Shown piece after piece: positions 27,581-39,900 of a stretch of 64,000 bases of DNA. The translations under genes and the position numbers were made by a program. Source of the DNA: Gammaproteobacteria bacterium (GTDB lineage Bacteria > Pseudomonadota > Gammaproteobacteria > JAABTG01); contig JAXHLS010000002.1 in the NCBI GenBank assembly GCA_034522055.1, positions 620,001 to 684,000 on the forward strand, in the 5' to 3' direction. Position 1 is the stretch's first letter. Each line of letters begins with the position of its first letter. The notes under the pieces were generated by a model. It searched no databases and was not told the DNA's origin. It saw nothing but the letters and a program-made list of their open reading frames with translations.

Positions 27581-27997
27581 ATGAAAACCATGCGCAACCA
27601 CCCCACACCCGAAATCCGCGAGCAAATCCGGGCCGCTCTGGCCGCTTTCCCGGAACTGGAGCTGGTGATCGTGTTCGGATCGTTCGCAAAGGGTACTGAA
27701 CGCGCCGACAGCGACATTGATGTCGCCGTTCAAGCGCCTCGACAGCTCACCGCCGATCAACGCATTGCCCTGATGGAAACTCTTGCCCTGCGCTTTAACC
27801 GTCCCGTCGATCTGATCGACTTGCGAACCGTGGGCGAACCCCTGCTTGGCCAGATTGTTTCGGAGGGTATTCGGGTACATGAAACGCCAGGCGAATGGGG
27901 CCGGCTGCTGTTCCGCAACATCATGGACAACGAAGACTTTCTACCTTTGCAGGAACGCATCCTGAGGGAACGAAGAGAAGCATGGCTCAACAACTGA
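27581..27997 (+). CDS. mntA: MntA-type nucleotidyltransferase antitoxin
   Basis: A 138-residue minimal nucleotidyltransferase with the polymerase-beta motif G33-S-F-A-K-G and S44-D-I-D-V. MntA adds AMP to the HepT toxin and blocks it. The start used is MKTMRNHPTPEIREQ at 27581. The frame is open further upstream through the cydB fragment, so a longer, membrane-anchored product is formally possible. It overlaps hepT by 16 bases. Confidence 0.9.
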   Translation: MKTMRNHPTPEIREQIRAALAAFPELELVIVFGSFAKGTERADSDIDVAVQAPRQLTADQRIALMETLALRFNRPVDLIDLRTVGEPLLGQIVSEGIRVHETPGEWGRLLFRNIMDNEDFLPLQERILRERREAWLNN

Positions 27998-28389
27998 TTA
28001 ATCAGAAATTGGAGTCACTTCGGCGCGGCCTTGCCCGGATCGAATCCCGCCTTCCTGAAACACCGCAGCAGCTTCATGAAGACCTCGATGCCCAGGACAT
28101 CATCGCATTGAATCTCACCCGCGCCATCCAGACCTGTGCCGATATGGCTACCCAATGCATTGCCGGCCACCCGGAAATCACCGCGCCCCAAACCCTCGGT
28201 CAGAGTTTCGAGCGGCTGGCCCAGGCAGAGATCATCTCCGAAGAACTGGCAATCAACCTACGAAAAGCCGTGGGGTTTCGCAATATCATGGTCCACAGTT
28301 ACCAGGATATTGACTGGAACATCGTGTTCTCGCTCTGCCGGGATCGATTGGACGATTTCAAAGCCTTTGCCCGGGCCATGAGCGCCTGA
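27982..28389 (+). CDS. hepT: HepT-type HEPN ribonuclease toxin
   Basis: A 135-residue HEPN-domain protein. The catalytic motif R100-N-I-M-V-H105 (R-x4-H) is present, followed by SYQDIDWNIVF, the usual end of HepT/DUF86 proteins. It is an RNase toxin inactivated by MntA. It starts inside the mntA reading frame (overlap 16 bases), so the two are translationally coupled. Confidence 0.9.
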   Translation: MAQQLINQKLESLRRGLARIESRLPETPQQLHEDLDAQDIIALNLTRAIQTCADMATQCIAGHPEITAPQTLGQSFERLAQAEIISEELAINLRKAVGFRNIMVHSYQDIDWNIVFSLCRDRLDDFKAFARAMSA

Positions 28390-28430
28390 GCCGGATTGGC
28401 ACCGATGGTTGCCGGAACAGCAGACGCATT

Positions 28431-28617
28431 TCAGCCGGCCCGAACCCCCTTGACCCAGTAGTCTGTGCGGTAGCTGGGTGCCACCGGCAGGCTGTCGGAC
28501 AGGCTTTGCAGGACACGGTCGGTGTCGCGGATTGCATACCAGACCCCGGTTGCCAGCATTCTGCATCAGTACCTGGAAGGCCGGCTGCACGAAAACAACG
28601 GCTGACAAAGCGCTCAT
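28431..28617 (-). pseudogene. unidentified C-terminal gene remnant
   Basis: A minus-strand frame from MSALSAVVFVQPAFQVL runs about 20 codons, then a frameshift leads to VWYAIRDTDRVLQSLSDSLP and SYRTDYWVKGVRAG before a stop. The end looks like real protein (regular hydrophobic pattern, good codon use). I cannot name the family. It is flanked by hepT and the HDOD gene and is probably what remains of a gene cut by the toxin module's insertion. Confidence 0.35.
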
Positions 28618-28647
28618 GCCGTTCGTCGGGCGCCGACTCGGCGGGGC

Positions 28648-29940
28648 TCAGCCCGCCAGCAGGCTTCGCGCCTCCTCGATCCGCCCCCTGGCCTCGGCCA
28701 GCACGGCGAGGCTGGTCTCCGGGTCGAGCCCTCGCCGCGCCGTGACCTTGCGAAAGGCGGGCAACTGCACCATGGGCGGCACGTCGGGGGCGTCGGGGCG
28801 GCCCATCCAGGCGTGGAGCTGGGCCACGATCACCAGGTCGGCATAGTCCGGGGCGGGCGCCGGGTCGCGCCACCAGTCCTCGGCCTCGCGGGCCGCCGTC
28901 ACCAGGGTGTCGGGGAAGTTCCAATCGGCCAGCAGGCGCGCGCCCAGTTCGCCGCGGCGGCCGGTGACGAGTTCGTCCAGGATGGCGTCGTCGGCGGCCA
29001 ACTCCGGGTCGTCGGCCGCCAGGTTGTAGATGGGCACGCCGCCGATGTCGTGGAGCAGTCCCGCCACCATGGCCTCCTCCGGTTCCAGGCAGCGCAGTTC
29101 GCGGCTCAACACCATGGCGATGGCGGCCACCTGAGTGCTGTGCTGCCACAGGGCTTCGAGACGTCGGCGCACAGCCGGGTTCGTGGCCTTGAACAGTTCG
29201 CCCATGGCGAAGGCGACGATGAGCTGGCGGGCGGTCTTCATGCCCAGGCGCACGATGGCCTTGTCGCAGTCGTTCACCGAAGTCAGGCCATGGAACAGGG
29301 GGCTGTTGGCGGCACGGATGAGCTTGGCAGTGATGGGCGGGTCGTTGATGAGGATGGCCGCCAGATCCCGCGGGTCGGCCTCGTCGCGGTCGATGGCACG
29401 CACGGCATCCATGGCGATATGGGGCAGGCTGGGGAGGCGAAAATCCCCCTTGTCCAACAGGGCCTGGTAGCGCCCCACCAGTCCCCCGCTGGCTCCCTCG
29501 CCATGATGGCTCACCTCTTCCACCACGTACTGGGACGCCCGATCTACGGGCTCCAGGCGGCCCAGGCCCGAGACGTCCACCCGCAGGCAGGTGACGGCGG
29601 TCGCCGCCACCGCTCGATAATGGCGCGGTTGCAGCTGGGCCAGGGGTTGCCGGGCCGCCCGGGTGCCGCCATCCACCACCCGCGCGCGGCCGTCGGCGGC
29701 CACCAGCCTCACGGTGCCCTCCACCACGAAGTACATCCACGGGTCGCTGTCACCCAGTTCGAACAGCACACCCTTGGCCTTCAGGCCGAAGAGTTCGCTA
29801 CGGCTGGCGAGCACCAGGAGGTCGTCCTTGTCGAAATGGGCGAAGGGCTCCAGGGTACCGAGGAGGGTGCTCAACTCCTGTCCGTCCACGGTGACGGCCC
29901 GGTGTTGATGGGGGCTCGATGATGAGAGGCGGGACTGCAT
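28648..29940 (-). CDS. cyclic-nucleotide-binding-like plus HDOD domain protein
   Basis: About 430 residues from the ATG at 29940. Residues 15-120 resemble a CRP-type cNMP-binding domain (LLGTLEPFAHFDKDDLLVLA; DSDPWMYFVVEGTVRLV). Residues 175-375 are an HDOD domain (PSLPHIAMDAVRAI, DLAAILINDPPITAKLIRAANS, VAGLLHDIGGVPIYN). HDOD proteins are signalling relatives of HD phosphohydrolases and usually lack enzyme activity. The open frame extends upstream to other ATGs (30000, 29964). I chose 29940 because ggagag lies just before it, but the choice is uncertain. It stands alone. Confidence 0.8.
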   Translation of the reverse strand: MQSRLSSSSPHQHRAVTVDGQELSTLLGTLEPFAHFDKDDLLVLASRSELFGLKAKGVLFELGDSDPWMYFVVEGTVRLVAADGRARVVDGGTRAARQPLAQLQPRHYRAVAATAVTCLRVDVSGLGRLEPVDRASQYVVEEVSHHGEGASGGLVGRYQALLDKGDFRLPSLPHIAMDAVRAIDRDEADPRDLAAILINDPPITAKLIRAANSPLFHGLTSVNDCDKAIVRLGMKTARQLIVAFAMGELFKATNPAVRRRLEALWQHSTQVAAIAMVLSRELRCLEPEEAMVAGLLHDIGGVPIYNLAADDPELAADDAILDELVTGRRGELGARLLADWNFPDTLVTAAREAEDWWRDPAPAPDYADLVIVAQLHAWMGRPDAPDVPPMVQLPAFRKVTARRGLDPETSLAVLAEARGRIEEARSLLAG

Positions 29941-30083
29941 TGCGGGATCTGGCTCTCCGTGCATAGTGTGTGTTGGGAGACATCGTAATGATCGGGTCAT
30001 CCTACCCAGGTTAGCGGCCCGACGCCCCACCGCTTGACATAGGGCACGCGTGGATTCTCGCAGGTCACTTAGCCTTGGCTGCC

Positions 30084-30160
30084 ATGGATCGCTTCGAAGC
30101 GTTGACCGCCCTGCTGCGCACCTGCTGGCGGTGGCGGACGCCCATGGTCTGGCGCTATTC
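30084..30160 (+). pseudogene. possible LysR-type regulator N-terminal scrap
   Basis: From the ATG at 30084 the frame reads MDRFEALTALL. A second frame at once continues LLAVADAHGLALF and stops. MDRFEALTA..VA..G is the typical start of LysR-family HTH domains. Nothing else of the gene remains, and the match is short. Confidence 0.22.
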
Positions 30161-30267
30161 TAGGCGTCGGGCAAACAACCGGCCACATCGTCTCTCGTGC
30201 TTGCGGCCATACCAGCGCACCACCCGACTCCCGGGAAACCTGAGCCACGTCCTATAGCCTCCGTCCC

Positions 30268-30810
30268 ATGGCCGTCCATTCCAGCCTCACCCGCACCATC
30301 ACCCGTTGTCACCGGGAGTTGGACGAGATGTTCCTTGATCCACCAGGAGGCCCTGGTGATGGGGCGCTTCCATGATGCCAGGATACTACTCGACTGCTAC
30401 CAGGGGCCCCATGAGCTCCACAAGACCTTCGAGGACGACCACCTACTGCCCCGGCACGCCACCCTGGAACGACCGGTGCAGTGGCAGAGTTCGCTCTACG
30501 ACCACGAGCACCGGCGCATCGGCCGCCTGATGGAACGGCTGGTGGAGCGACTGGACACGCTCGAGGACTGCCGGATGGCGGCCGGTCCCCGGCGCCGGGC
30601 CATCATCACGCTCCTTGAGGAGGAGAAGACTCTTAAGGGCATGGTGGAGCACCACCAGGAACGGGAGGAGAAGGGCTGCTGCCGGAACTGGATGGCGCCA
30701 CCGGCGATGACTGGCGGGCCGCGATCCTGGCCCCCTTCGGCGCCGCCTGGGAGGCCGCCCTGGACCACAGCCGGAGCATCGCCGGCGGGATCGATCTGCC
30801 CGAGCCATGA
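30268..30810 (+). pseudogene. hemerythrin-like (HHE) domain protein, frameshifted
   Basis: Starts MAVHSSLTRTITRCHRELDE. A shift occurs near 30335, after which the expected sequence continues: FEDDHLLPRHATL, YDHEHRRIGRLMERL, MVEHHQEREEKG. A second shift near 30680 leads to LLPELDGATGDDW and a stop at 30810. The spaced His and Glu residues are those of HHE/hemerythrin-like four-helix proteins that bind iron or O2. Its stop overlaps the start of the MarC-like gene (ATGA), so the two form an operon. Confidence 0.65.
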
Positions 30811-31384
30811 CCCTGCTCTCGGCCAGTATCCTGCTGTTCCTGGTGATGGATCCCTTCGGCAACATCCCTTTCTTTCAAGTGGTCCTGGGGCCCATCGCCG
30901 CCGAGCGCGGCGGCGTGTCATCGCCCGGGAGATGCTCATCGCCCTGGCGGTGCTGGTCCTCTTTCTCCTTGCCGGACCACGTTTCCTGGCCCTGCTGAAT
31001 ATCTCCGAGATGGCCCTGGAGATCGCCGGCGGCATCATCCTGTTTCTCATTGCTCTGCGCATGATCTTCAAATCGCCGCGGGAGATGTTCTCCGACGATC
31101 TGGAAGGAGAGCCCCTGGTGGTACCCCTGGCCATACCCTCGGTGGCCGGACCATCGGCGGTGGCGGTGGTGCTGGTGCTGTCGGCCCAGGAACCGGAACG
31201 CTGGGGCGATTGGCTGCTGGCGCTGCTGCTGGCCTGGGCCGCCACGGGGCTCATCCTGCTGGGGTCCTCGAACCTGGGCCGCATCCTCGGGGAGCGGGGA
31301 CTCATGGCCCTGCAGCGCCTCATGGGGCTGCTGCTCACCACCATCGCCGTGGAGATGTTCATCCGCGGCCTGAGGGATTTCTGA
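30807..31384 (+). pseudogene. MarC/UPF0056-family membrane protein, one frameshift
   Basis: MTLLSASILLFLVMDPFGNI, then PFFQVVLGPI, is the MarC-family start. After a one-base shift near 30915 the second frame gives VIAREMLIALAVLVLFLLAG, GGIILFLIALRMIF, VPLAIPSVAGPSA and LGERGLMALQRLMGLLLTTI. These six-helix inner-membrane proteins have no settled substrate. One base change would restore a protein of about 192 residues. Confidence 0.75.
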
Positions 31385-31422
31385 AGGCCGGCCGGTGCCC
31401 TGCCACAGGAGCTGACATCTTC

Positions 31423-33193
31423 ATGGACTTCGCCGCTTGGTTCACCCTCGGCACCGTGGTGTTCACCGCCACCCTGCTCATCGCCACCCGGGTGGCGGCG
31501 GACCTCATCCTGGTGGGCGGCCTCACCCTGCTCATCCTGGCCCGGGTCATCACCCCCGCCGAGGCCCTGGCGGGAGTGGCCAACCCGGGGCTGGCCACGG
31601 TGGCCGTGCTCTATGTGGTGGTGGCCGGCCTGGTGGACACCGGCGGCATCCACGCCCTCGGCAGCCGCCTGCTGGGACGGCCGCGCACCGTGGCTGCCGC
31701 CCAGACCCGGCTCATGCTGCCGGTGGCCGCCATGAGCGGCTTCCTCAACAACACCCCGGTGGTGGCCATGCTGGTGCCGGTGGTGGAGGACTGGGCGCGG
31801 CGCACGGGCCTGTCGGTGTCGCGTCTCATGATCCCCCTGTCCTACGCCGCCATCCTCGGCGGCACCCTCACCCTCATCGGCACCAGCACCAACCTCATCG
31901 TCCACGGCATGCTGCTGGAGCATTCCGACCTCGGCCCCATGGGCTTCTTCGAGATCGGCGCCGTGGGACTGCCGGTGGCCATCATCGGCCTGTTGTTCAT
32001 CCTCGGACCCGGGCGCTGGCTGCTGCCGGAGCGCCGCCCGCCCCTGCGCATCCCCGGGGACGCTCGGGAATACGCCGTGGAGATGCTGGTGGCCGGCGGC
32101 AGCCCCCTGGTGGGGCGCAGCATCGAGGAGGCCGGCCTGCGCCAGCTGCCCGGCGCCTTCCTGGCGGAGATCGAGCGCGGCGACACCCTGCTGCCGGCGG
32201 TAGCCCCCAGCGAGCGCCTGCGGGCCGGGGACCGCCTGTTGTTCGTGGGGGTGGTGGATTCCATGGCGGAGTTGCTGCGCATCCGCGGCCTGATGCCGGC
32301 CCCGGACCAGCTCTTCAAGCTGGACACCCCGCGGCCCGAGCGCCGCCTCTACGAGGTGGTGGTGGCGGACCACTGCCCGGTGCGCGGCACCACCATCCGC
32401 GACGGCGGCTTCCGTTCCCGCTACGAGGCAGTGGTGATCGCGGTAGCGAGGAACGGCGAGCGGCTGAGGGGCAAGGTGGGCGACATCACTTTGCGGGCCG
32501 GCGACACCCTGCTGCTGGAGGCCCGGCCTTCCTTCGCCGAGCGCCAGCGCCACTCCCGGGACTTCCTGCTCATCCACGAGCTCTCCGGCCATGCCGTGCC
32601 GCGCCACGACCGGGCCTGGATGGCCCTGGTGGTGCTCGGGCTGATGGTGGGTGCGGCGGCCACCGGCCTGGCCACCATGTTCGAGGCGGCCCTGGGGGCG
32701 GCGGCCCTCATGATCCTCAGCCACTGCACCACCCCGGCCTCGGCCCGGGCCAGCATCGACTGGTCCGTGCTCACGGTGATCGGCGCCTCGCTGGGCATCG
32801 GTCAGGCACTCATCGTGACCGGTGCCGCGGCCACCGTCGCCCACTGGTGGCTGGCCACCGCCGGCGACGAATCCGTGGCTGGCCCTGGTGGCCATCTACG
32901 CCCTCACCAGCGTGTTCACCTCCCTGGTGACCAACAACGCCGCCGCCGTGTTGATCTTCCCCATCGCCGATACCGCCGCCGCCTCCCTGGGGGTGAGCCT
33001 GATGCCCTTCGTGGCGGCCATCATGATGGCCGCCTCCGCCAGCTTCGCCACCCCCATCGGCTACCAGACCAACCTCATCGTCTACGGCCCGGGCGGTTAT
33101 CGCTTCTCCGACTACCTGCGCATCGGCCTGCCCATGAACATCCTGTTGGGGCTGGTGGCGGTAGTGTTGATTCCATGGGTGTGGGCGTTCTGA
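31423..33193 (+). pseudogene. SLC13-type anion permease with two TrkA-C domains, one frameshift
   Basis: The ATG at 31423 has a ribosome-binding site (aggagc). The N-terminal membrane half (GFLNNTPVVAMLVPVVEDW, ILGGTLTLIGTSTNLIVHG) is the DASS/SLC13 signature. Two TrkA-C-like soluble domains follow (SPLVGRSIEEAGLRQLPG; AGDRLLFVG; RGTTIRDGGFR; AGDTLLLEA). The C-terminal membrane half then has LVTNNAAAVLIFPIA and ATPIGYQTNLIVYGPGGY. A shift at about 32870 separates the last 100 residues. Such proteins take up sulfate or dicarboxylates with Na+ or H+; the substrate is unknown here. Confidence 0.8.
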
Positions 33194-33240
33194 GGGGAGA
33201 GCCTGCCGCAAATGGCGGGTGGGTGAATAGGGGAAGAGCG

Positions 33241-33270
33241 AGTGAATAGTGAATGGTGAATAGTGAATAG
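33241..33270. repeat. heptamer repeat, minus orientation (tagtgaa), four units
   Basis: Four 7-bp units (agtgaatagtgaatggtgaa...). Together with 33366-33393 it is an inverted pair that could base-pair as a long stem. It lies at the 3' end of the SLC13 gene. Confidence 0.75.
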
Positions 33271-33365
33271 AAAAAACGGCAGCCGTGGTGTCGAATAACG
33301 TGAATGTCTTCGGCTTACGGTGAGGGCTGGCGCCTTCTGTCGGTCGCGATCGAGCTTCTAAACCG

Positions 33366-33393
33366 TTCACCATTCACCATTCACTATTCACTA
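33366..33393. repeat. heptamer repeat (ttcacca/ttcacta), four units
   Basis: Four 7-bp units: ttcacca twice, then ttcacta twice. It is inverted relative to 33241-33270 and lies at the end of the convergent PQQ-dehydrogenase gene. The same unit as at 23685-23740. Confidence 0.75.
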
Positions 33394-33403
33394 AGCGTCC
33401 TCC

Positions 33404-34575
33404 TCACCGCCTCTCCAACGCCGGCCCCAAGCGATACAGCCCCCCGTCATCCTCGTCCGTCAGCAGATCGACCAGGCCGTCGGGGCCCTGGCGCACGTCG
33501 CGGATGCGGCCCAGGTCGCCCTGGAGCAGGCGCTCCTCGTGCACCACTTCCTCGCCGTCCAGTTCCAGGCGCACCAGGGTGGCGAACTTGAGGGAACCGA
33601 CGAGGAGGTCGCCCTGCCAGCCGGGGATGCGGTCGGCGGTGTAGAAGGCCATGCCCGAGGGGGCGATGGAGGGGTCCCGGTGGTACAGGGGCTGGGCCAT
33701 GCCCTCCTTGTCGGTGCCCTCGCCGATGGCGGTGCCAATGCCATAGTTCACACCGTAGGTGATCACCGGCCAGCCGTAGTTCACCCCGGCGCGGATGATA
33801 TTCACTTCGTCGCCGCCCTGCGGTCCGTGCTCGTGGGTCCACAATTCGCCGGTCTCGGGATGGAGGGCGGCCCCCTGCACGTTGCGGTTGCCGTAGCTGA
33901 AGATCTCCGGCCGGGCATCCGCGCGGTCCACGAAGGGGTTGTCGCCCGGCACGCTGCCGTCGTCATCGATGCGGATCACCGAGCCGGCGTGGTCGCCCAG
34001 ATCCTGGGCCCGCGGCCGCTCGCCCCGGTCCCCCAGGGTCACGTAGAGCCGCCCGGCACGGTCGAACACCAGCCGCGAGCCGAAGTGCTGGCGCGCCCCC
34101 GACTTGGGCTCGAGGCGAAAGATCACCTCGGTATCCTCGAGGTCGCGGCCGTTCCAGCGGCCTCTGGCCACCTCGGTGCCGACGCCGCCGTCACCGGGCC
34201 CGGCGTAGGACAGATAGACCCAGCGGTTCTCCTCGAACTCGGGGTGCAGGGCCACATCCAGCAGCCCGCCCTGGCCGTGGGGCTTGATGTCGGGCAGGCC
34301 CGCTACCGGCCGCCGGTTACCGCCATCGGCATCCAGCACGTAGAGGCGCCCACCCCGCTCCGTCACCAGGAACCGCTCGTCGGGCAGAAAGGCGAGGCCC
34401 CAGGGGTGGGACAGCCCGCCGGCGATGCGTTCCACCTTGAGAGTGGCCTCCTGACTCACCTCAATCTGCTCGGCCCCGGCCATGCCCGCGGCAAGCAGGG
34501 CGAGAACACCCGCGATCGGCCCGACGACAGGCCCGGGGCGGGACGGTAAGGTGTACTCGAAGCCTTTGGAATCAC
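33404..34575 (-). CDS. PQQ-dependent sugar dehydrogenase (soluble aldose sugar dehydrogenase-like)
   Basis: About 370 mature residues of the beta-propeller glucose/sorbosone dehydrogenase family (YliI/Asd type): GGLSHPWGLAFLPDERFLVT, GQGGLLDVALHPEF, FGSRLVFDRAGRLYVTLGDR, SYGNRNVQGAALHP, ELWTHEHGPQGGDEVNI and NYGWPVITYG. A signal peptide is visible (VVGPIAGVLALLAAGMAGAEQ region), so it is periplasmic. The start is doubtful. The best candidate, GTG at 34575 with a perfect aggagg in front, is one frame off the signal peptide. No ATG lies in frame near it, so a small indel is likely in the first 20 codons. Confidence 0.85.
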
Positions 34576-34785
34576 GGTGAAGCCTCCTTGTTATGGTCGA
34601 CGTGAATAAGCCTAGGACAACCGGACGACCGGTCCCGTTCCAGATCCTCGCCGGCGCCCTGCAACACCGGTGTCCGATCCTCACACTGGCGGAGTTCGCG
34701 AAAAGGCTTTGATACGGTGCCAAAGTGGCCTGTTCGACCCTTCTGTTGGTAGACTGGACGGGCCAGAAACCGGAGGAGAACGAGC

Positions 34786-36894
<2,109 letters not shown>

Positions 36895-36939
36895 GTTTTG
36901 ACCGGAGAACGCCCCCCTGGCCCGGGGGTCCCATGCCCG

Positions 36940-39900
36940 ATGGAACCGTTCGTCTTTCATCCCGCCGTCGCCGCCTGGCTCACCGTTACCTTCGGCACCC
37001 CCACGCCGGCGCAGCGCCAGGCCTGGCCCGCCATCGCGCGGCGCGACAACACCCTCATCGCCGCGCCCACCGGTTCGGGCAAGACCCTCGCCGCCTTCCT
37101 CGCGGCCATCGACGCCCTGGTGCGCGAGGGCGTGGAGCGGGGGCTCGCCGACGAGACCCGGGTGCTCTACATCTCGCCCCTGAAGGCGCTCTCCAACGAT
37201 ATCCGGAAAAACCTGGAGCAGCCCCTCGCCGGAATCCGCGAGACCCTGTTCCAACAGACCCTGAGGGACGTGGAGATCCGCGCCTGGGTGCGCAGCGGCG
37301 ATACGCCCCAGGGCGAACGGGCGCGCATGCGCCGCCGGCCCCCTCATATCCTGGTGACCACGCCGGAGTCCCTGTTCATCCTCCTCACCTCGGCCTCGGG
37401 GCGGGAGATGCTGCAGACCGTCGGCACGGTGATCGTGGACGAGATCCACGCCCTGGCGGACAGCAAGCGCGGTGCCCACCTGACCCTGTCCCTGGAGCGC
37501 CTGGCCGCCCTGTGCGAGGACCACCAGGGCCGGCGCCCCAACCGCATCGGCCTGTCGGCCACCCAGAAGCCCGTCGAGCTGATGGCCCGCTACCTCACCG
37601 GCCCCGGCCAGCCCTGCACCATCATCGACACCGGCCACGTACGGCGGCGCGACCTGGCCCTGGTGGTGCCGGACTCGCCCCTGGAAGCGGTGATGGCGGC
37701 CGAGGTGTGGCAGGAGATCTACGACCGTCTGGCCGAACTGGTGGAGGCACACCACACCACCCTGATCTTCGTGAACACCCGGCGCCTGGCGGAACGGGCG
37801 GCGCGCTTCCTGGCGGAGCGCCTGGGGGAGGACAGCGTCACCGCCCACCACGGCAGCCTGGCGCGGGAGCACCGCCTCGACGCCGAGCAGCGCCTGAAGG
37901 GCGGCCGGCTGCGGGCCTTGGTAGCCACGGCGTCGCTGGAACTCGGCATCGACATCGGCGACGTGGATCTGGTGTGCCAGCTCGGCTCGCCGCGCTCCAT
38001 TGCCACCCTGCTGCAACGGGTCGGGCGTTCCGGCCACGGCGTGGCCGGGCTGCCCAAGGGACGCCTGTTTCCCCTGTCCCGGGACGACCTGCTGGAGTGC
38101 ACGGCGCTGCTGGACGCGGTGCGCCGCGACGAGCTGGACCGCATCCCCATGCCCGAGGGGCCGCTGGACGTGCTGGCCCAGCAGATGGTGGCGGAGGTGG
38201 CCGGGCGCGACTGGCGGGAGACGGCCCTCTACGACTGCTTCCGCCGCGCCTGGCCCTACCGCGACCTCGACCGCGAGGCCTTCACGGCGGTGGCGCGCAT
38301 GCTGGGCGAGGGCTTCTCCACCCGCCGCGGCCGGCGCGGCGCCTATCTCTACCGCGACGCCATCAACGGCTGGCTGCGCCCCCGCCCCGCCGCCCGTCTC
38401 ACCGCCATCACCAACGGCGGCGCCATCCCCGACCTCTTCGACTACGACGTGGTGCTGTCGCCGGAAGGCCATTCCATCGGCAGCCTCAACGAGGACTTCG
38501 CCTTCGAAAGCCTGCCGGGGGACATCTTCCAGCTGGGCAACACCTCCTACCGCATCCTCAAGGTGGAGCAGGGCAAGGTCCACGTCGAGGACGCCCACGG
38601 CCAGCCGCCCAACATCCCCTTCTGGTTCGGCGAGGCACCGGGACGCACGGACGAGCTGTCCCTCGCCGTGTCCCGGCTGCGCCAGGAGGCCGCCGCCCAG
38701 CTGGAGCAGGGTCCGGAGGCCACCGCGGCGTGGCTGGCGGATGATCTGGGGCTGGCGGCCGGCGCGGCGCGCCAGCTCACCGACTACCTGGGGGCGGCCA
38801 AGGCGGCCCTGGGGGCCCTGCCCACCTTCGACACCCTCATCTTCGAGCGCTTCTTCGACGGCGTGGGCGACATGCACTTCGTCATCCACTCACCCTTCGG
38901 CTCACGCATCAACCGCGCCTGGGGCCTGGCCCTGCGCAAGCGCTTCTGCCGCAAGTTCAACTTCGAGCTCCAGGCCGCCGCCACCGAGGACAGCATCATC
39001 CTGTCCCTGGGCCCGACCCACAGCTTCCCCCTGGAGGAGGTGGCGGCCTACCTCAAGGCGGCGACGGTGAAGGACGTCCTGGTCCAGGCGCTGCTGGCCG
39101 CGCCCTGTTCGCCACCCGCTGGCGCTGGAACGCCAACATCGCCCTGGCGGTGGCCCGCAACCGCAACGGCAGGCGGGTGCCGGCCCAGTTCCAGCGCTCC
39201 GATGCCGAGGACCTGCTGGCCGTGATATTCCCCGACCAGCTGGCCTGCGTGGAGAACATCGCCGGCGACCGCGAGATACCCGACCACCCCCTGGTGGACC
39301 AGACCCTCCACGACTGCCTGCACGAGGCCATGGACATCGATGGCCTGAGGGCCGTGCTGGAACGCCTGGAGCGGAGCGAGATCCGGCTCGTCAGCCGTGA
39401 CCTCACCACCCCTCGCCCCTGGCCATGGAGGTGATCGACGCCCGCCCCTACGCCTTCCTCGACGACGCTCCGGCGGAGGAACGCCGCACCCTGGCCATCC
39501 AGCAGCGCCGCTACCTCGACCTCGGGTCGGCGGCGGACATCGGCCGCCTGGACCCGGCCGCCATCCAGCGGGTGCGCGAGGAGGCCTGGCCCGATGGCCA
39601 CGGCGCCGACGAGCTCCACGACGGCCTCGTCCTGCTGGGCTTCATGAGCGAGGACGAGGCGCGCCACGGCCCGCCGGCGGGCGCGGCGGGGGCGCCTGAA
39701 TCCGGCTGGCCGGCGCTGCTGGATGCCCTGAGCGCCGAGGGCGCGCCACCCGGCTGACCTTGGACGGCGGGCGGCGGATGTGGGTCGCCGCGGAGCGCCT
39801 GGGGGAAGTGCTGGCCCTCTTCCACGGCGGCACTGGAGCCGCCCATAGCCCCCTGCCTGGTCGGCGGCGAGGGGTCCCCGTCCGCGGAGGAGGCCTTGCG

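Noticed and set aside
30496-32895. 799-codon minus frame opposite the MarC/SLC13 genes
   Set aside because: Antisense composition with no motif.
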